A stretch of DNA of 64,000 bases from an uncultured Clostridia bacterium (GTDB taxonomy: Bacteria; Bacillota; Clostridia; Oscillospirales; Acutalibacteraceae), in assembly GCA_927362715.1 (NCBI GenBank), contig CAKMIX010000006.1, positions 1 through 64,000 of the forward strand, read 5' to 3'. Position numbers and translations under genes: made by a program. Under the pieces are notes generated by a model. The model was not told the DNA's origin, searched no databases, and saw only the letters and a list, made by a program, of their open reading frames with translations. Positions 43,122-52,147 of this stretch are shown in pieces. Each line of letters begins with the position of its first letter. Within the stretch, counting starts at the first letter, position 1.

Positions 43122-43723
43122 GTCTCTTCCTCCTCAGCTAGGCGTTCCACCGCCGCCTTATATTCCGCATAGGTCATGCAAGTGTTGATGAGCTTTAGCA
43201 TCGCGTTGGCGTTCATGCGCTCGGGGAAATCCAGCGCCCGCAACAGGCGGCGGCGTTTCCGGGCGCTGTCCTGCCCGCCCGAAAGCCCGTCTTCATACAG
43301 GTCGGTCTTCGTCACTTCACGGCGTTCGTGCGGTGCATCACCCGTCTCGGCAGTGACGCCCGCTTTGCGGAACGCTTCCAAAAGCTGCTCGGTGCGCATC
43401 CCCTCCACACCGAGCTTGCCCTCCTTGGAGGGCGCGGCTTTACGCTTTTCTTTGCCGAACACGTCGGGGATATACACGTTCGTGATATACTGCGGCTCGA
43501 CGATGCCGTTTAAAAACGAGCGGATCACGAAGCCCGACGAATCGCTGTCGGTCAAGACGACAAGCCCGCGCTCATATGCGAGGCGCCGCAGCAGCTTCTG
43601 TTTTTCCTTATCCTTGAACACGCCGAAGCCTTCTGTCGTGAGGATCACGGTATCTACAAGCGAGGAAAGGCGGATCTGGTCGTATTTCCCCTCCACGATC
43701 ACCGCCTGCCGGATGCGGATCAT
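43118..43723 (-). CDS. rnmV: Ribonuclease M5
   Basis: A 201-residue Toprim nuclease that matures 5S rRNA. The Toprim motifs are VIVEGKYDQIRL (Glu), LTDSDSSGFVIRSFL (DxD) with QYITNVYIPDVFGKEKRKA following; MRTEQLLEAFRKAG is typical of the C-terminal part. ATG 43723 overlaps the holA stop (ATGA), and the longer frame to 43828 lies in holA. Often next to ksgA in other Firmicutes, here after holA. Confidence 0.93.
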   Translation of the reverse strand: MIRIRQAVIVEGKYDQIRLSSLVDTVILTTEGFGVFKDKEKQKLLRRLAYERGLVVLTDSDSSGFVIRSFLNGIVEPQYITNVYIPDVFGKEKRKAAPSKEGKLGVEGMRTEQLLEAFRKAGVTAETGDAPHERREVTKTDLYEDGLSGGQDSARKRRRLLRALDFPERMNANAMLKLINTCMTYAEYKAAVERLAEEEET

Positions 43724-44772
43724 TGCAGTGTCCCCGCGCGGATGGCGGCGAGCTGCACAAGCAGCCGTTCGAGCACGAGCGGCGCAGGCGTACTGCCCGA
43801 TTTCAATGCACGGTCCGCCGCCGTGCACAGATCCAGCGCCTGCCGCAGGTCGCGCTTGTCATAGCGCGAGGCATCGCGCGAAGCGTTGCGCAGACGGAAC
43901 TCCTTGCCTTTATAGTTGAAGAATTTTGCGGGTGCTTCGGCGCGCTCACCCGCCTCAAGCGCGAGCTTGACACGGTACATATCCACATATACGCTGCAGA
44001 GCGTGCCGAGGATGAGTTCCGGCTTTTCCTTTTCCTGCAAAAGCTGTGAGAGGATTTCCAGTGCGCGCGCGCAGTTGCCCGACGACAGCGCCCGTGACAG
44101 ATCGAATACGTTGGCTTCGAGCGACCGCGTGGCGACCGCATCGATGTCCGCTTTGGTGATCGTGCCGCTCTGCTTGTAGCTGCACAGCTTTTCAAGCTCG
44201 CCGAGCAGACGGTTCAGATCGTTGCCGACCGTTTCCGCAAGATAGCGCGCCTCTGTCTTTTCCAGCTGACAGCCGCGCTTTGCCGCACCGGCAGACAGCG
44301 TTTTGCAAAGCGTTTGCATATCCATGCGGTCAAACGCAACTGTTGCACCGCATTGGGAAATTTCAGAAAGCACCGCACGCCATTTGGCGCTTTTTTTCGC
44401 GTTGACCTCCACGGTATCCTGCCAAAAAAGGAGCACCGTGCTTTCGGGCGGGTCTGCTAAAAATTCTTCCAGCCGCGCCTTGTCCACCGTGTTGAGCGCA
44501 TCGAGCGCATAGTCGCGCGCGAGAACGCACATATACCCGCCGAACGCGGGAAGCGTTTCGGCAGCTTCGAGCACCTCAGAAAGCGGCACGCCGTCGGACG
44601 CTTCGTATTTCTTGAAATTGAAGCCCTCCATGCCGGGCGTAACACACGCTTTCGCAAGGCGCTCGGCATAATGCTGCTTCAAGTAGCCTTCCGCCCCGTA
44701 AAACAGATATACGCGGGAAAAATCGCCGCTTTTGAGCTGTTGCTTGAGCTGCACTTCGTTGAGCTGGGGCAT
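43720..44772 (-). CDS. holA: DNA polymerase III delta subunit
   Basis: A 350-residue clamp-loader subunit. MPQLNEVQLKQQLKSGDFSRVYLFYGAEGYLKQ is the standard opening; a RFC-like fold follows without Walker residues, ending in the helical collar region KGKEFRLRNASRDASRYDKRDLRQAL and KSGSTPAPLVLERLLVQLA. ATG 44772 is preferred to GTG 44781 as AAGGATG lies at the right distance. It follows comEC with a 6-bp overlap at the frame level, the common comEC-holA arrangement. Confidence 0.95.
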   Translation of the reverse strand: MPQLNEVQLKQQLKSGDFSRVYLFYGAEGYLKQHYAERLAKACVTPGMEGFNFKKYEASDGVPLSEVLEAAETLPAFGGYMCVLARDYALDALNTVDKARLEEFLADPPESTVLLFWQDTVEVNAKKSAKWRAVLSEISQCGATVAFDRMDMQTLCKTLSAGAAKRGCQLEKTEARYLAETVGNDLNRLLGELEKLCSYKQSGTITKADIDAVATRSLEANVFDLSRALSSGNCARALEILSQLLQEKEKPELILGTLCSVYVDMYRVKLALEAGERAEAPAKFFNYKGKEFRLRNASRDASRYDKRDLRQALDLCTAADRALKSGSTPAPLVLERLLVQLAAIRAGTLQ

Positions 44773-44777
44773 AAAAG

Positions 44778-46973
44778 TCACATCCTTCTGTATTGAAACG
44801 CGCCGTCTTGGAACACGAGCAGGGAAATGCTGCCGTTTTCGGCAGTGGTACAGACGGTTTGGCTGCGCAGCGCGGGCACGTCCGCCGCACCCGGATCGGC
44901 GACGGAAAACACGGTCAACTCGAAATCCGCAGCATCCGTATTCCTCGGCAGCTCCCCTGCGGCACAGAGCACCGAGGCGCTGTCGCCGTGAAAATCATTT
45001 TCTTCCGTAAAAGAAACCAGCGCGCGGAAGCTGCCGTATAAGATCTCAGCGTAACAGTAATCCCCGCTGCTTTGCACCGCAACGGTCAATGCGCCGTCTG
45101 CAAAGGTGAGTACGGTTTTGTCGATCGGCGTTTTCGTCTCGCCTACGGGCAGGGTCTCCGGCTTGATGGTCTGTGCGTAATACACGGTTTTCACGGGAAG
45201 CTGCCCACCGACGGAAAGCGCTGCGGAAAACAGCTCATCCGTCTCGTCCGGCAGGATGAGCGCGTCGATATATGTTGCGCCGTATGCCGAAAGTATAGCA
45301 CAAATTTCGGAATCCGCAAAGTAGTCGCCGCCGCAGCCGAGCACGACCGTTTCGCCGCGGCAGGAAAGAACCACGGACATCCCGTTGCCGACATCCGCCA
45401 CCGCCATTTGCAGCGCGCTGCGGCTGCGCAAATATACCGCCGTGTTGCACACGAGAAATGCGCAGCAAAGGACGGCTGCCGTCAGGCGCATCATGCGCTT
45501 GTTCGGCTTCTTCAGGAATACGAACACGGCGCACGCAAAAAACGCAAGCGCCAAAAGGAGCTTTGCAAAGTTCGAATTGATGGGCAGCAGCACACCCGGC
45601 AGCTGCGCGAGCCTTTCCGTGACCGTGATAAGATACTGCGCCACCCAGCCCGCCAACAGCAGCACAGGCTGCCCAAAGACGCCTGCAAGTGTGAGCAGCG
45701 CGCCGAAGGAACCAAGCACCATAGCGGCGTTCCCTGCCGTAAGCAGCAGGAGGTTCGCCAGAAGCGTCACGGTGGACATATTCCCGATCGCCCAAAGCTG
45801 TACGGGCAGAGTGAACACGGTTGCGGCCGCCGTGACCGCAACGGCGGAAAAGCCCGCGCTGCACAGACGGAAAAGCAGCCCCTGCCGTACTTTTGCAAAC
45901 GGACGCATCAACACGCGCTCGATCGGCTTTCCCAAAAGCAGGATGCCGAGCGTCGCAAACACGGACAGAAGCAGTGACAGCGAACGCGCGGCGTAAGGAT
46001 TCAGAAGCAGCATCCCCGTCAGGGCAAGCCCGATGGAATTTAAGGAATCCGATTCCCGGCGGAAGAATTCGGCGGCATAGACCGTACAGAGCATGACAGC
46101 CGAACGCAGAATAGAGGGCGCGGCGCCCGTTAAAACCGTAAAGAAGCAGACAAAGGCGATGCCGACCGCCGCAGATAGGCGTCTGCGCACCCCAAGCGTT
46201 CGAAAGACCGCGAACAAAAGCATCGTCCAAACGGTCAGATGCAGTCCCGAGACCACCAGAATATGGGAAATGCCCACGGCGCGAAAGGCGTTGTTGACAC
46301 GGTCCGGGAGCGTATCCTCCGCGCCGAAGGCAATGGCGGCGAGAAGCGCGCCGTTGTCGTTCGGCAGCGCGGTCAAAAGCGCGTCGGAAAGGGCAAGCCG
46401 GAACTGCAAAATGTAGCCGGGCAGATCGGTGCGCACGCCCTTTTCCACCTGCAAGTCGTCCGCGGGATAGCCGCCCATCGTGATGCCTATGGAACGGTAA
46501 TATTCCGATACGCCGTCTTCGCCGGAAGCGCCGAGCACAAAGGTTTTCACCGTGCAGGTGACGCGGTCGGCGGGGGTAATGTCCAGCGGCGCACGGGAGA
46601 CGAGCCGCAGCTTTTCGTCGCAGGGCTCGCCGTCCGCCGTATCGAGCTGCAAAACGTAATAATTCCTGCCATCCTGCTGCCACGGAAGCTGTGCCAATAC
46701 GCCTCGGATCTCTACCTCGCGGTCGGCGTACCGTTCGGCAAATGTTGTCTGCTGTTGTCCGGCGGCAATCAGCAGCCCCGTGGAAAGCACGACAGCCAAG
46801 AAAGCTGTCGGCAGCGTCCGGTCACGGCGGGAGGCGCGAAAAGCGAGAGAAAGCGCAAAGGCGATGAGCGCGGCGCAAAGCACCGCACGCACCGCCTTTT
46901 CCGACGCGTTCGCACCAAGCACGAACAGCGTAAACAGCATGGTAAAGCCCGTGACGCAAAACGGCCTGGTCAT
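44778..46973 (-). CDS. comEC: ComEC-type DNA-uptake channel with degenerate beta-lactamase-like domain
   Basis: A 731-residue polytopic protein of the competence family. It has an N-terminal DUF4131-like outside domain (about 60-180), the competence core of roughly eight membrane helices with GISHILVVSGLHLTVW, and a C-terminal metallo-beta-lactamase-like domain. In the last, VADVGNGMSVVLSCRGETVVL replaces DVGQGD, and the metal motif THPDADH is LPDETDEL, so metal binding and nuclease activity look lost. ATG 46973 starts 1 nt after the HIT stop (TGATATG); the frame back to 47090 overlaps the HIT gene. Single-stranded DNA transport across the membrane is the family role. Confidence 0.92.
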   Translation of the reverse strand: MTRPFCVTGFTMLFTLFVLGANASEKAVRAVLCAALIAFALSLAFRASRRDRTLPTAFLAVVLSTGLLIAAGQQQTTFAERYADREVEIRGVLAQLPWQQDGRNYYVLQLDTADGEPCDEKLRLVSRAPLDITPADRVTCTVKTFVLGASGEDGVSEYYRSIGITMGGYPADDLQVEKGVRTDLPGYILQFRLALSDALLTALPNDNGALLAAIAFGAEDTLPDRVNNAFRAVGISHILVVSGLHLTVWTMLLFAVFRTLGVRRRLSAAVGIAFVCFFTVLTGAAPSILRSAVMLCTVYAAEFFRRESDSLNSIGLALTGMLLLNPYAARSLSLLLSVFATLGILLLGKPIERVLMRPFAKVRQGLLFRLCSAGFSAVAVTAAATVFTLPVQLWAIGNMSTVTLLANLLLLTAGNAAMVLGSFGALLTLAGVFGQPVLLLAGWVAQYLITVTERLAQLPGVLLPINSNFAKLLLALAFFACAVFVFLKKPNKRMMRLTAAVLCCAFLVCNTAVYLRSRSALQMAVADVGNGMSVVLSCRGETVVLGCGGDYFADSEICAILSAYGATYIDALILPDETDELFSAALSVGGQLPVKTVYYAQTIKPETLPVGETKTPIDKTVLTFADGALTVAVQSSGDYCYAEILYGSFRALVSFTEENDFHGDSASVLCAAGELPRNTDAADFELTVFSVADPGAADVPALRSQTVCTTAENGSISLLVFQDGAFQYRRM

Positions 46974-46974
46974 A

Positions 46975-47310
46975 TCAAACGAGCCGTTCGCCGAGATTGG
47001 GACCCGAAAGCACGTGGAAATGCAGATGCATGACCGTCTGCCCCGCGCTCGCACCGCAGTTGTTGATGATGCGATAGCCCGAAAGTCCAAGCTCTTTGCA
47101 AAGCTGCGGGATCACCTCGAAGATATGCGCCACAACGGGCGCGGTCTCGGCGGTGATGTCCTGCGCCGAGGCGATATGGGTTTTGGGGACAACGAGGAAA
47201 TGCGTTTCCGCCTGCGGGTTCAGGTCATAAAAGGCGCAGCACAGCGCATCCTCATAGAGTTTTTTCGAGGGGATCTCACCCGCGATGATCTTACAAAAAA
47301 CGCAGTCCAT
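46975..47310 (-). CDS. HIT-family nucleotide hydrolase (HinT-like)
   Basis: A 111-residue histidine-triad protein. MDCVFCKIIAGEIPSKKLYEDA opens the HinT subgroup; HFLVVPKTHIASAQDI and the triad MHLHFHVL near the C-terminus are present. It hydrolyses adenosine phosphoramidates, including aminoacyl-AMP, which fits its place between alaS and comEC. It begins 12 nt after alaS. Confidence 0.95.
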   Translation of the reverse strand: MDCVFCKIIAGEIPSKKLYEDALCCAFYDLNPQAETHFLVVPKTHIASAQDITAETAPVVAHIFEVIPQLCKELGLSGYRIINNCGASAGQTVMHLHFHVLSGPNLGERLV

Positions 47311-47322
47311 AAGCCTTCCTCC

Positions 47323-49962
47323 TTATTTAAGCTGTGCGCGGACGATCTCATCCGCACGCATGAGCGCGTCATCCACCTTGGAAACGTCCTTGCCGCCCGC
47401 CATAGCCATATCGGGCTTGCCGCCGCCGGAACCACCCGCGATCTTTGCAACTTCGCGCACAATGTTGCCCGCATGTGCGCCGAGCTTCACGGCATCTGCG
47501 GCACAGGCACACGCAAACGTGACCGTGCCTTTTTCGGAGTTCGTTCCCGCGACGACCGCTACGGCGTTGTCGGCAAGGCCGCGTGCCGTTTCGGCGATGG
47601 AACGCAGGTTTTCGGGCGTTTCATCGCCCGCATAATAGACGATCAGCTTAACGCCGCCAACGTCCACCGCACCTGCAAGCAGCCCGGCAGTCTTATAGGT
47701 GTTGATCTCCCCATGGAGCTTTTCAACTTCCTTTTCCGCAGCCTTCTGCTCTGTGAGGAGCGCTTCGGCGCGCGCGGGGATCTCCTGCGGGGAGGTCGCC
47801 TTGAGCACCGCAGCCGTTTTCGCAAGCAGGGCGTCCGTCTCATGCAGATACGCAAGAAGTCCCGTGCCTGTTACAGCGGTGATACGCCGCACACCCGCAG
47901 CGACGGATGATTCGGACGTAATCTTGAAAAGCCCGAGCATCGCCGTATTTTCCACATGCGTACCGCCGCAAAGCTCGGTCGAGAAATCGCCGACTTTGAC
48001 AACACGCACAACGTCGCCGTATTTTTCACTGAACAGCGCCATGGCGCCCATTTTCTTGGCTTCCTCGATCGGCATTTCCGCCGTGGAGACGGGCAGCGCT
48101 TCAAAGATAACGCGGTTGACCGTTTCCTCCACGCGCGAAAGTTCTTCGCTTGTAAGCGCAGAAAAGTGTGTAAAGTCAAAGCGCATTTCGTGGGCGCTCA
48201 CCAACTGGCCGGCCTGTTCGACATGCGTGCCGAGCACCTGCCGCAGCGCCGCCTGCAAAAGGTGTGCCGCCGTGTGGTTGCGCATGGTTGCGCGCCGCGT
48301 TTCTTTATCGATCTTCGCGGTCACCGCCGCGCCGACGGCAATCTCTTCACCGGCCGTCAGCTTGCCTTGGTGCAGGTAAACGCCCTGTGCGGTCTTGGTG
48401 GTGTTGGTGACGGTAAAGGTGAAGCCGTCGCCGACGATCTCACCGATGTCGCCGACCTGCCCGCCGCCCTCGCCGTAAAACACGGTTTTGTCAAGCACGA
48501 GCACAGCTTCTTTGCCTGCTGCTACGGATTCGGCGCGTTCGCCGTCGGTCAAAACGGCAAGCACTTTGGCGTCGCAGTCGAACGCCGTATAGCCTGCAAA
48601 TTCCGTCGCGGTAAGATCCTTTACCGCGTCGTCCGAGCCGATCCACGCCTCCTTGCCCGCATCCTTGTGGGCGTTTCTTGCGCGCTCGCGCTGCTCGGCG
48701 ACGAGCTTGTAAAAGGCATCCTCGTCCACGGTCATGCCGCGTTCCTCGAGCAGGTCTTTTGTGAGATCCAGCGGGAAGCCGAACGTGTCGGACAGCAGGA
48801 AAGCGTCCTTGCCGGAGAGCACCTTTCCATTCGCGGCGTCCGCCATTTTTTCAAACCGCTGTACGCCCGCATCAAGCGTGCGCGCGAAGTTTTCCTCCTC
48901 GGCACGGATGACATTGACGATATAGTCATGCTTTTCGACGAGCTCGGGATAGGCGTTTTTGTTCTCCTGAATGACCGTCTCGGCAACCTCGTACAGGAAC
49001 GGGCGGTCAATGCCCAGCAGCCTGCCGTGCCGCACCGCGCGGCGCAGAAGCCGGCGCAGCACATAGCCGCGTCCCTCGTTCGAGGGCATCACGCCGTCGC
49101 CGAGCATCATCGTGGTGCTGCGCACATGGTCGGTGATGACGCGCAGCGACACGTCGGTGTGCTCGTTTTCGTGGTACTGCACGCCCGCAATCCGCATAAT
49201 GTGCTTCATGATGTTCTGGACGGTATCGACCTCAAACAGGTTGTCCACGTCCTGCGCGATGCACGCAAGACGCTCGAGCCCCATGCCCGTGTCGATGTTC
49301 GGGTGCGCAAGGCGGGTATAGTTGTCGCTACCGTCATTTTCAAACTGCGTGAACACAAGGTTCCAGAATTCAATATAACGGTCGCACTCGCAGCCGACCT
49401 TGCAGTCGGGCTTGCCGCAGCCGTATTTTTCACCGCGGTCATAGTAGATCTCCGAGCACGGCCCGCACGGACCTGCGCCGTGCTCCCAGAAGTTGTCTTC
49501 TTTACCGAAGCGCACCATATGCGATTCCTTTACGCCGACGTCCTTCGTCCAGATGTCATACGCCTCGTCGTCGTCGAGGTACACGCTGATATACAGCTTT
49601 TCGGGGTCCATTTCCATGACCTTGGTGCAGAATTCCCACGCCCACGGGATGACCTCTTTTTTGAAATAGTCGCCGAACGAGAAGTTGCCGAGCATCTCAA
49701 AATACGTGCCGTGGCGCGCGGTTTTGCCGACGTTTTCGATGTCGGGCGTGCGGATGCACTTTTGGCAGGTGGTCACACGCTTGCGCGGCGGCGTCACCTC
49801 GCCCGTGAAGTATTTTTTCATCGGCGCCATGCCGGAGTTGATCAGCAGCAGGCTTTTGTCGTCGCGCGGGACAAGCGAAAAGCTCGGCAGCCGCAGATGC
49901 CCCTTGCTTTCAAAGAAAGAGAGATATTTCTCCCGCAGTTCGTTAAGCCCTGTCCATTCCAT
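47323..49962 (-). CDS. alaS: Alanyl-tRNA synthetase
   Basis: An 879-residue class II synthetase. N-terminal catalytic domain with LREKYLSFFESKGH, SLLLINSGMAPMKKYFTG and RKRVTTCQKCIRTPDIENVGKTARHGTYFEMLGNFSFGDYFK; editing domain with NHTAAHLLQAALRQ and CGGTHVENTAMLG; C-terminal C-Ala region ending KVDDALMRADEIV with GGSGGGKPDMAMAGG. All zinc/editing ligands (HxxxH, CxxxH) are visible. Transcription from a perfect promoter at 50037 leaves only about 70 nt of leader, so no T-box. Confidence 0.97.
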   Translation of the reverse strand: MEWTGLNELREKYLSFFESKGHLRLPSFSLVPRDDKSLLLINSGMAPMKKYFTGEVTPPRKRVTTCQKCIRTPDIENVGKTARHGTYFEMLGNFSFGDYFKKEVIPWAWEFCTKVMEMDPEKLYISVYLDDDEAYDIWTKDVGVKESHMVRFGKEDNFWEHGAGPCGPCSEIYYDRGEKYGCGKPDCKVGCECDRYIEFWNLVFTQFENDGSDNYTRLAHPNIDTGMGLERLACIAQDVDNLFEVDTVQNIMKHIMRIAGVQYHENEHTDVSLRVITDHVRSTTMMLGDGVMPSNEGRGYVLRRLLRRAVRHGRLLGIDRPFLYEVAETVIQENKNAYPELVEKHDYIVNVIRAEEENFARTLDAGVQRFEKMADAANGKVLSGKDAFLLSDTFGFPLDLTKDLLEERGMTVDEDAFYKLVAEQRERARNAHKDAGKEAWIGSDDAVKDLTATEFAGYTAFDCDAKVLAVLTDGERAESVAAGKEAVLVLDKTVFYGEGGGQVGDIGEIVGDGFTFTVTNTTKTAQGVYLHQGKLTAGEEIAVGAAVTAKIDKETRRATMRNHTAAHLLQAALRQVLGTHVEQAGQLVSAHEMRFDFTHFSALTSEELSRVEETVNRVIFEALPVSTAEMPIEEAKKMGAMALFSEKYGDVVRVVKVGDFSTELCGGTHVENTAMLGLFKITSESSVAAGVRRITAVTGTGLLAYLHETDALLAKTAAVLKATSPQEIPARAEALLTEQKAAEKEVEKLHGEINTYKTAGLLAGAVDVGGVKLIVYYAGDETPENLRSIAETARGLADNAVAVVAGTNSEKGTVTFACACAADAVKLGAHAGNIVREVAKIAGGSGGGKPDMAMAGGKDVSKVDDALMRADEIVRAQLK

Positions 49963-50036
49963 ATGCCGTATGCTCCTTAAGCCGCAGCGCTGCGCGCCGC
50001 GTTTCTAATAGATTGTCCAAAAAAAGTGTTGAAACG

Positions 50037-50065
50037 ATTATACATTTCTGCCTTTCGCTTGTCAA
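50037..50065 (-). promoter_or_regulatory. Consensus sigma-A promoter of the alaS operon
   Basis: Minus-strand TTGACA (50065-50060), 17-bp spacer, TATAAT (50042-50037): both hexamers perfect. It is divergent from the fhs promoter 21 bp away. Confidence 0.92.
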
Positions 50066-50085
50066 CTTTATTTCCCCGAAAATGC

Positions 50086-50114
50086 TTGTTTTACGGCGGC
50101 AAATTCAGTATAAT
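50086..50114 (+). promoter_or_regulatory. Sigma-A promoter of fhs
   Basis: TTGTTT (50086-50091), 17-bp spacer, TATAAT (50109-50114). The leader to the start at 50180 is about 60 nt without recognised riboswitch features. Confidence 0.85.
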
Positions 50115-50179
50115 AAAACTTGTATAAAGGATACGCCACCAAAGTGTGGGAAAATCGAAAATATCGGGAGGAAGAGTTC

Positions 50180-51850
50180 ATGCGTTCAGACATTGAAATC
50201 GCACAAGCGGCAGAGATGCTGCCCATTTCGGAAATCGCCCGTGAAATCGGCGTAGATGCGGACGATCTCGAGCTTTACGGCAAATACAAGGCGAAGCTGC
50301 CGCTTTCCTTGCGCGAGAAGCTGCGCGATAAACCGGACGGAAAATTGATCCTCGTCACCGCCATCAACCCCACCCCCGCCGGCGAGGGCAAAACGACCGT
50401 GACGGTGGGCTTAGGCGAAGCGATGCAGAAGATCGGCAAAAACGCGATCATCGCGCTGCGCGAGCCCTCCATGGGGCCCGTATTCGGCGTGAAGGGCGGC
50501 GCTGCGGGCGGCGGCTATGCGCAGGTCGTACCGATGGAGGACATCAACCTGCATTTTACGGGCGACATGCACGCGCTCACCGCTGCGAACAACCTGCTGT
50601 GCGCGATGCTTGACAACCACCTGCAGCAGGGCAACGCACTGCGCATAGATCCGCGCCGCGTGCTTTTGAAGCGGTGTCTCGATATGAACGACCGCGCACT
50701 GCGCAACGTCGTGGTGGGCTTGGGCGGCAAGGTCAACGGTGTGCCGCGTGAGGACGGGTTCATGATCACCGTCGCAAGCGAGGTCATGGCGATTTTGTGC
50801 CTTGCTTCGGATATGGAGGACTTAAAAGAACGCCTTGGAAGAATCCTTGTCGCCTACACCTATGGCGGCGAACCCGTATATGCACGCGACCTCGGTGCGG
50901 TGGGTGCGATGGCGGCGCTGCTGCGCGACGCGATCAAGCCGAACCTTGTACAGACGCTTGAAAATACGCCTGCGCTCATGCACGGCGGACCGTTTGCCAA
51001 TATCGCCCACGGGTGCAACTCTGTCACGGCGACAAAGCTCGGGCTAAAGCTCGCCGACTACTGCATTACGGAGGCGGGCTTCGGTGCAGATCTCGGCGCA
51101 GAAAAATTCCTGGACATCAAATGCCGTGTCGCGGGGCTTAAGCCCGCCTGCGTGGTGCTGGTCGCGACCATTCGCGCACTCAAATACAACGGCGGCGTGG
51201 CGAAAACGGATTTGGGCGAAGAAAACGTCGGTGCGCTTGAAAAAGGCATTGTCAATTTGAAAACGCATCTGGAAAACATGCGCAAATACGGCGTGCCCGT
51301 AGTGGTGGCAATCAACCGCTTCCACACCGATACCGATGCGGAGATCGCCGTAGTGGAGCGGGTCTGCAAGGAGCTGGGCGCGCCCGTTTCGCTTACCGAA
51401 GTGTTCGCAAAGGGCGGCGAAGGCGGTGCAGATCTCGCACAAAAGGTCTGCCGCACCATCGACGAACAGCCGTCTGCATACCATCCGCTCTATGACACAG
51501 CGCTTACCATCCCCGAAAAGATCGAAACCATCGCCAAAGAGATCTACCGTGCAGACGGCGTGACGTTTACGGCGGCAGCAAAAAAATCCATCGCCGAGAT
51601 CGAGTCGCTCGGAGAAGATAAGCTGCCCGTGTGCATTGCCAAAACACAGTATTCGCTTTCGGACAATCCCGCCCTGCTCGGGAAGCCCGAGGGCTTTACG
51701 CTGACCGTGCGCGAGGTGCGCCTGTCCGCAGGCGCCGGCTTCGTTGTGGCGCTGACGGGGGACATCATGACCATGCCGGGGCTGCCGAAGGTCCCCGCTG
51801 CGGAAAACATCGACGTGGACGAAAACGGCGTGATCTCGGGGCTGTTCTGA
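50180..51850 (+). CDS. fhs: Formate--tetrahydrofolate ligase
   Basis: A 556-residue ATP-dependent enzyme of one-carbon metabolism making 10-formyl-tetrahydrofolate. [18 protein letters not shown] is the ATP-binding loop, [40 protein letters not shown] is the family signature, and the C-terminus holds [26 protein letters not shown] 50180 follows GGGAGGAAG; the frame reaches 50120 without ribosome site. In anaerobic Firmicutes it feeds purine synthesis or, if a full pathway exists, acetogenesis; no partner genes lie here. Confidence 0.97.
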   Translation: MRSDIEIAQAAEMLPISEIAREIGVDADDLELYGKYKAKLPLSLREKLRDKPDGKLILVTAINPTPAGEGKTTVTVGLGEAMQKIGKNAIIALREPSMGPVFGVKGGAAGGGYAQVVPMEDINLHFTGDMHALTAANNLLCAMLDNHLQQGNALRIDPRRVLLKRCLDMNDRALRNVVVGLGGKVNGVPREDGFMITVASEVMAILCLASDMEDLKERLGRILVAYTYGGEPVYARDLGAVGAMAALLRDAIKPNLVQTLENTPALMHGGPFANIAHGCNSVTATKLGLKLADYCITEAGFGADLGAEKFLDIKCRVAGLKPACVVLVATIRALKYNGGVAKTDLGEENVGALEKGIVNLKTHLENMRKYGVPVVVAINRFHTDTDAEIAVVERVCKELGAPVSLTEVFAKGGEGGADLAQKVCRTIDEQPSAYHPLYDTALTIPEKIETIAKEIYRADGVTFTAAAKKSIAEIESLGEDKLPVCIAKTQYSLSDNPALLGKPEGFTLTVREVRLSAGAGFVVALTGDIMTMPGLPKVPAAENIDVDENGVISGLF

Positions 51851-51870
51851 TTTTTTTAGTGTAATCAACA

Positions 51871-52030
51871 CAGGCACGGGGAACCCCCGGCGAGGGTTCC
51901 CCGGATGGAACAGTCCGCCGGACTGTTCCATCTCCCCTCCTGCGCTTTGGCAGAAAAAGGATTTCGCGTCCTGCGGGACGCGACGAGGGCTCTGCCCCTC
52001 GACCCCGCCACCTTTTGTAAAAGGTGGGCG
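51871..52030 (+). repeat. Multi-hairpin extragenic element
   Basis: A run of five successive hairpins in the 297-bp gap after fhs: GGGGAACCC/GGGTTCCCC (51878-51902), ATGGAACAGTCC/GGACTGTTCCAT (51905-51931), TCGCGTCC/GGACGCGA (51964-51983), CGAGGGC/GCCCCTCG with a bulge (about 51984-52001) and CCACCTTT/AAAGGTGG (52008-52028). The pieces resemble the mosaic extragenic repeats of Clostridia, in which GGGCTCTGCCC...ACCCCGCCACCTTTT...GGTGG modules recur between genes. Only one copy is in the window, so the repeat nature is from recall and inference. No coding potential. Confidence 0.6.
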
Positions 52031-52079
52031 AAAACTTTTGTGTCGCTTTTGCCTTAAAAGATTTCGTAATAAACTAATA

Positions 52080-52110
52080 CACGGGCAAGCCGCAGCGGCT
52101 TGCCCGTGTT
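52080..52110. terminator. Terminator between fhs region and nagB
   Basis: Perfect 14-bp stem ACACGGGCAAGCCG/CGGCTTGCCCGTGT around a 3-nt loop; the minus-strand side is followed by ATTAGTTTATT, ending nagB. Confidence 0.85.
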
Positions 52111-52147
52111 ATTTGGTCTGTTGCTTATTTCGGAAAGCCGCTTGCCT

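Noticed and set aside
47956-49980. A 674-codon open frame on the plus strand across alaS
   Set aside because: It is antisense to a full-length synthetase with all motifs; it matches no known protein and is explained by GC-rich codon use.
49963-50036. T-box leader for alaS
   Set aside because: The leader is only about 70 nt; too short for stem I and the antiterminator, and no AGGGTGGnACCGCG-like box is seen.
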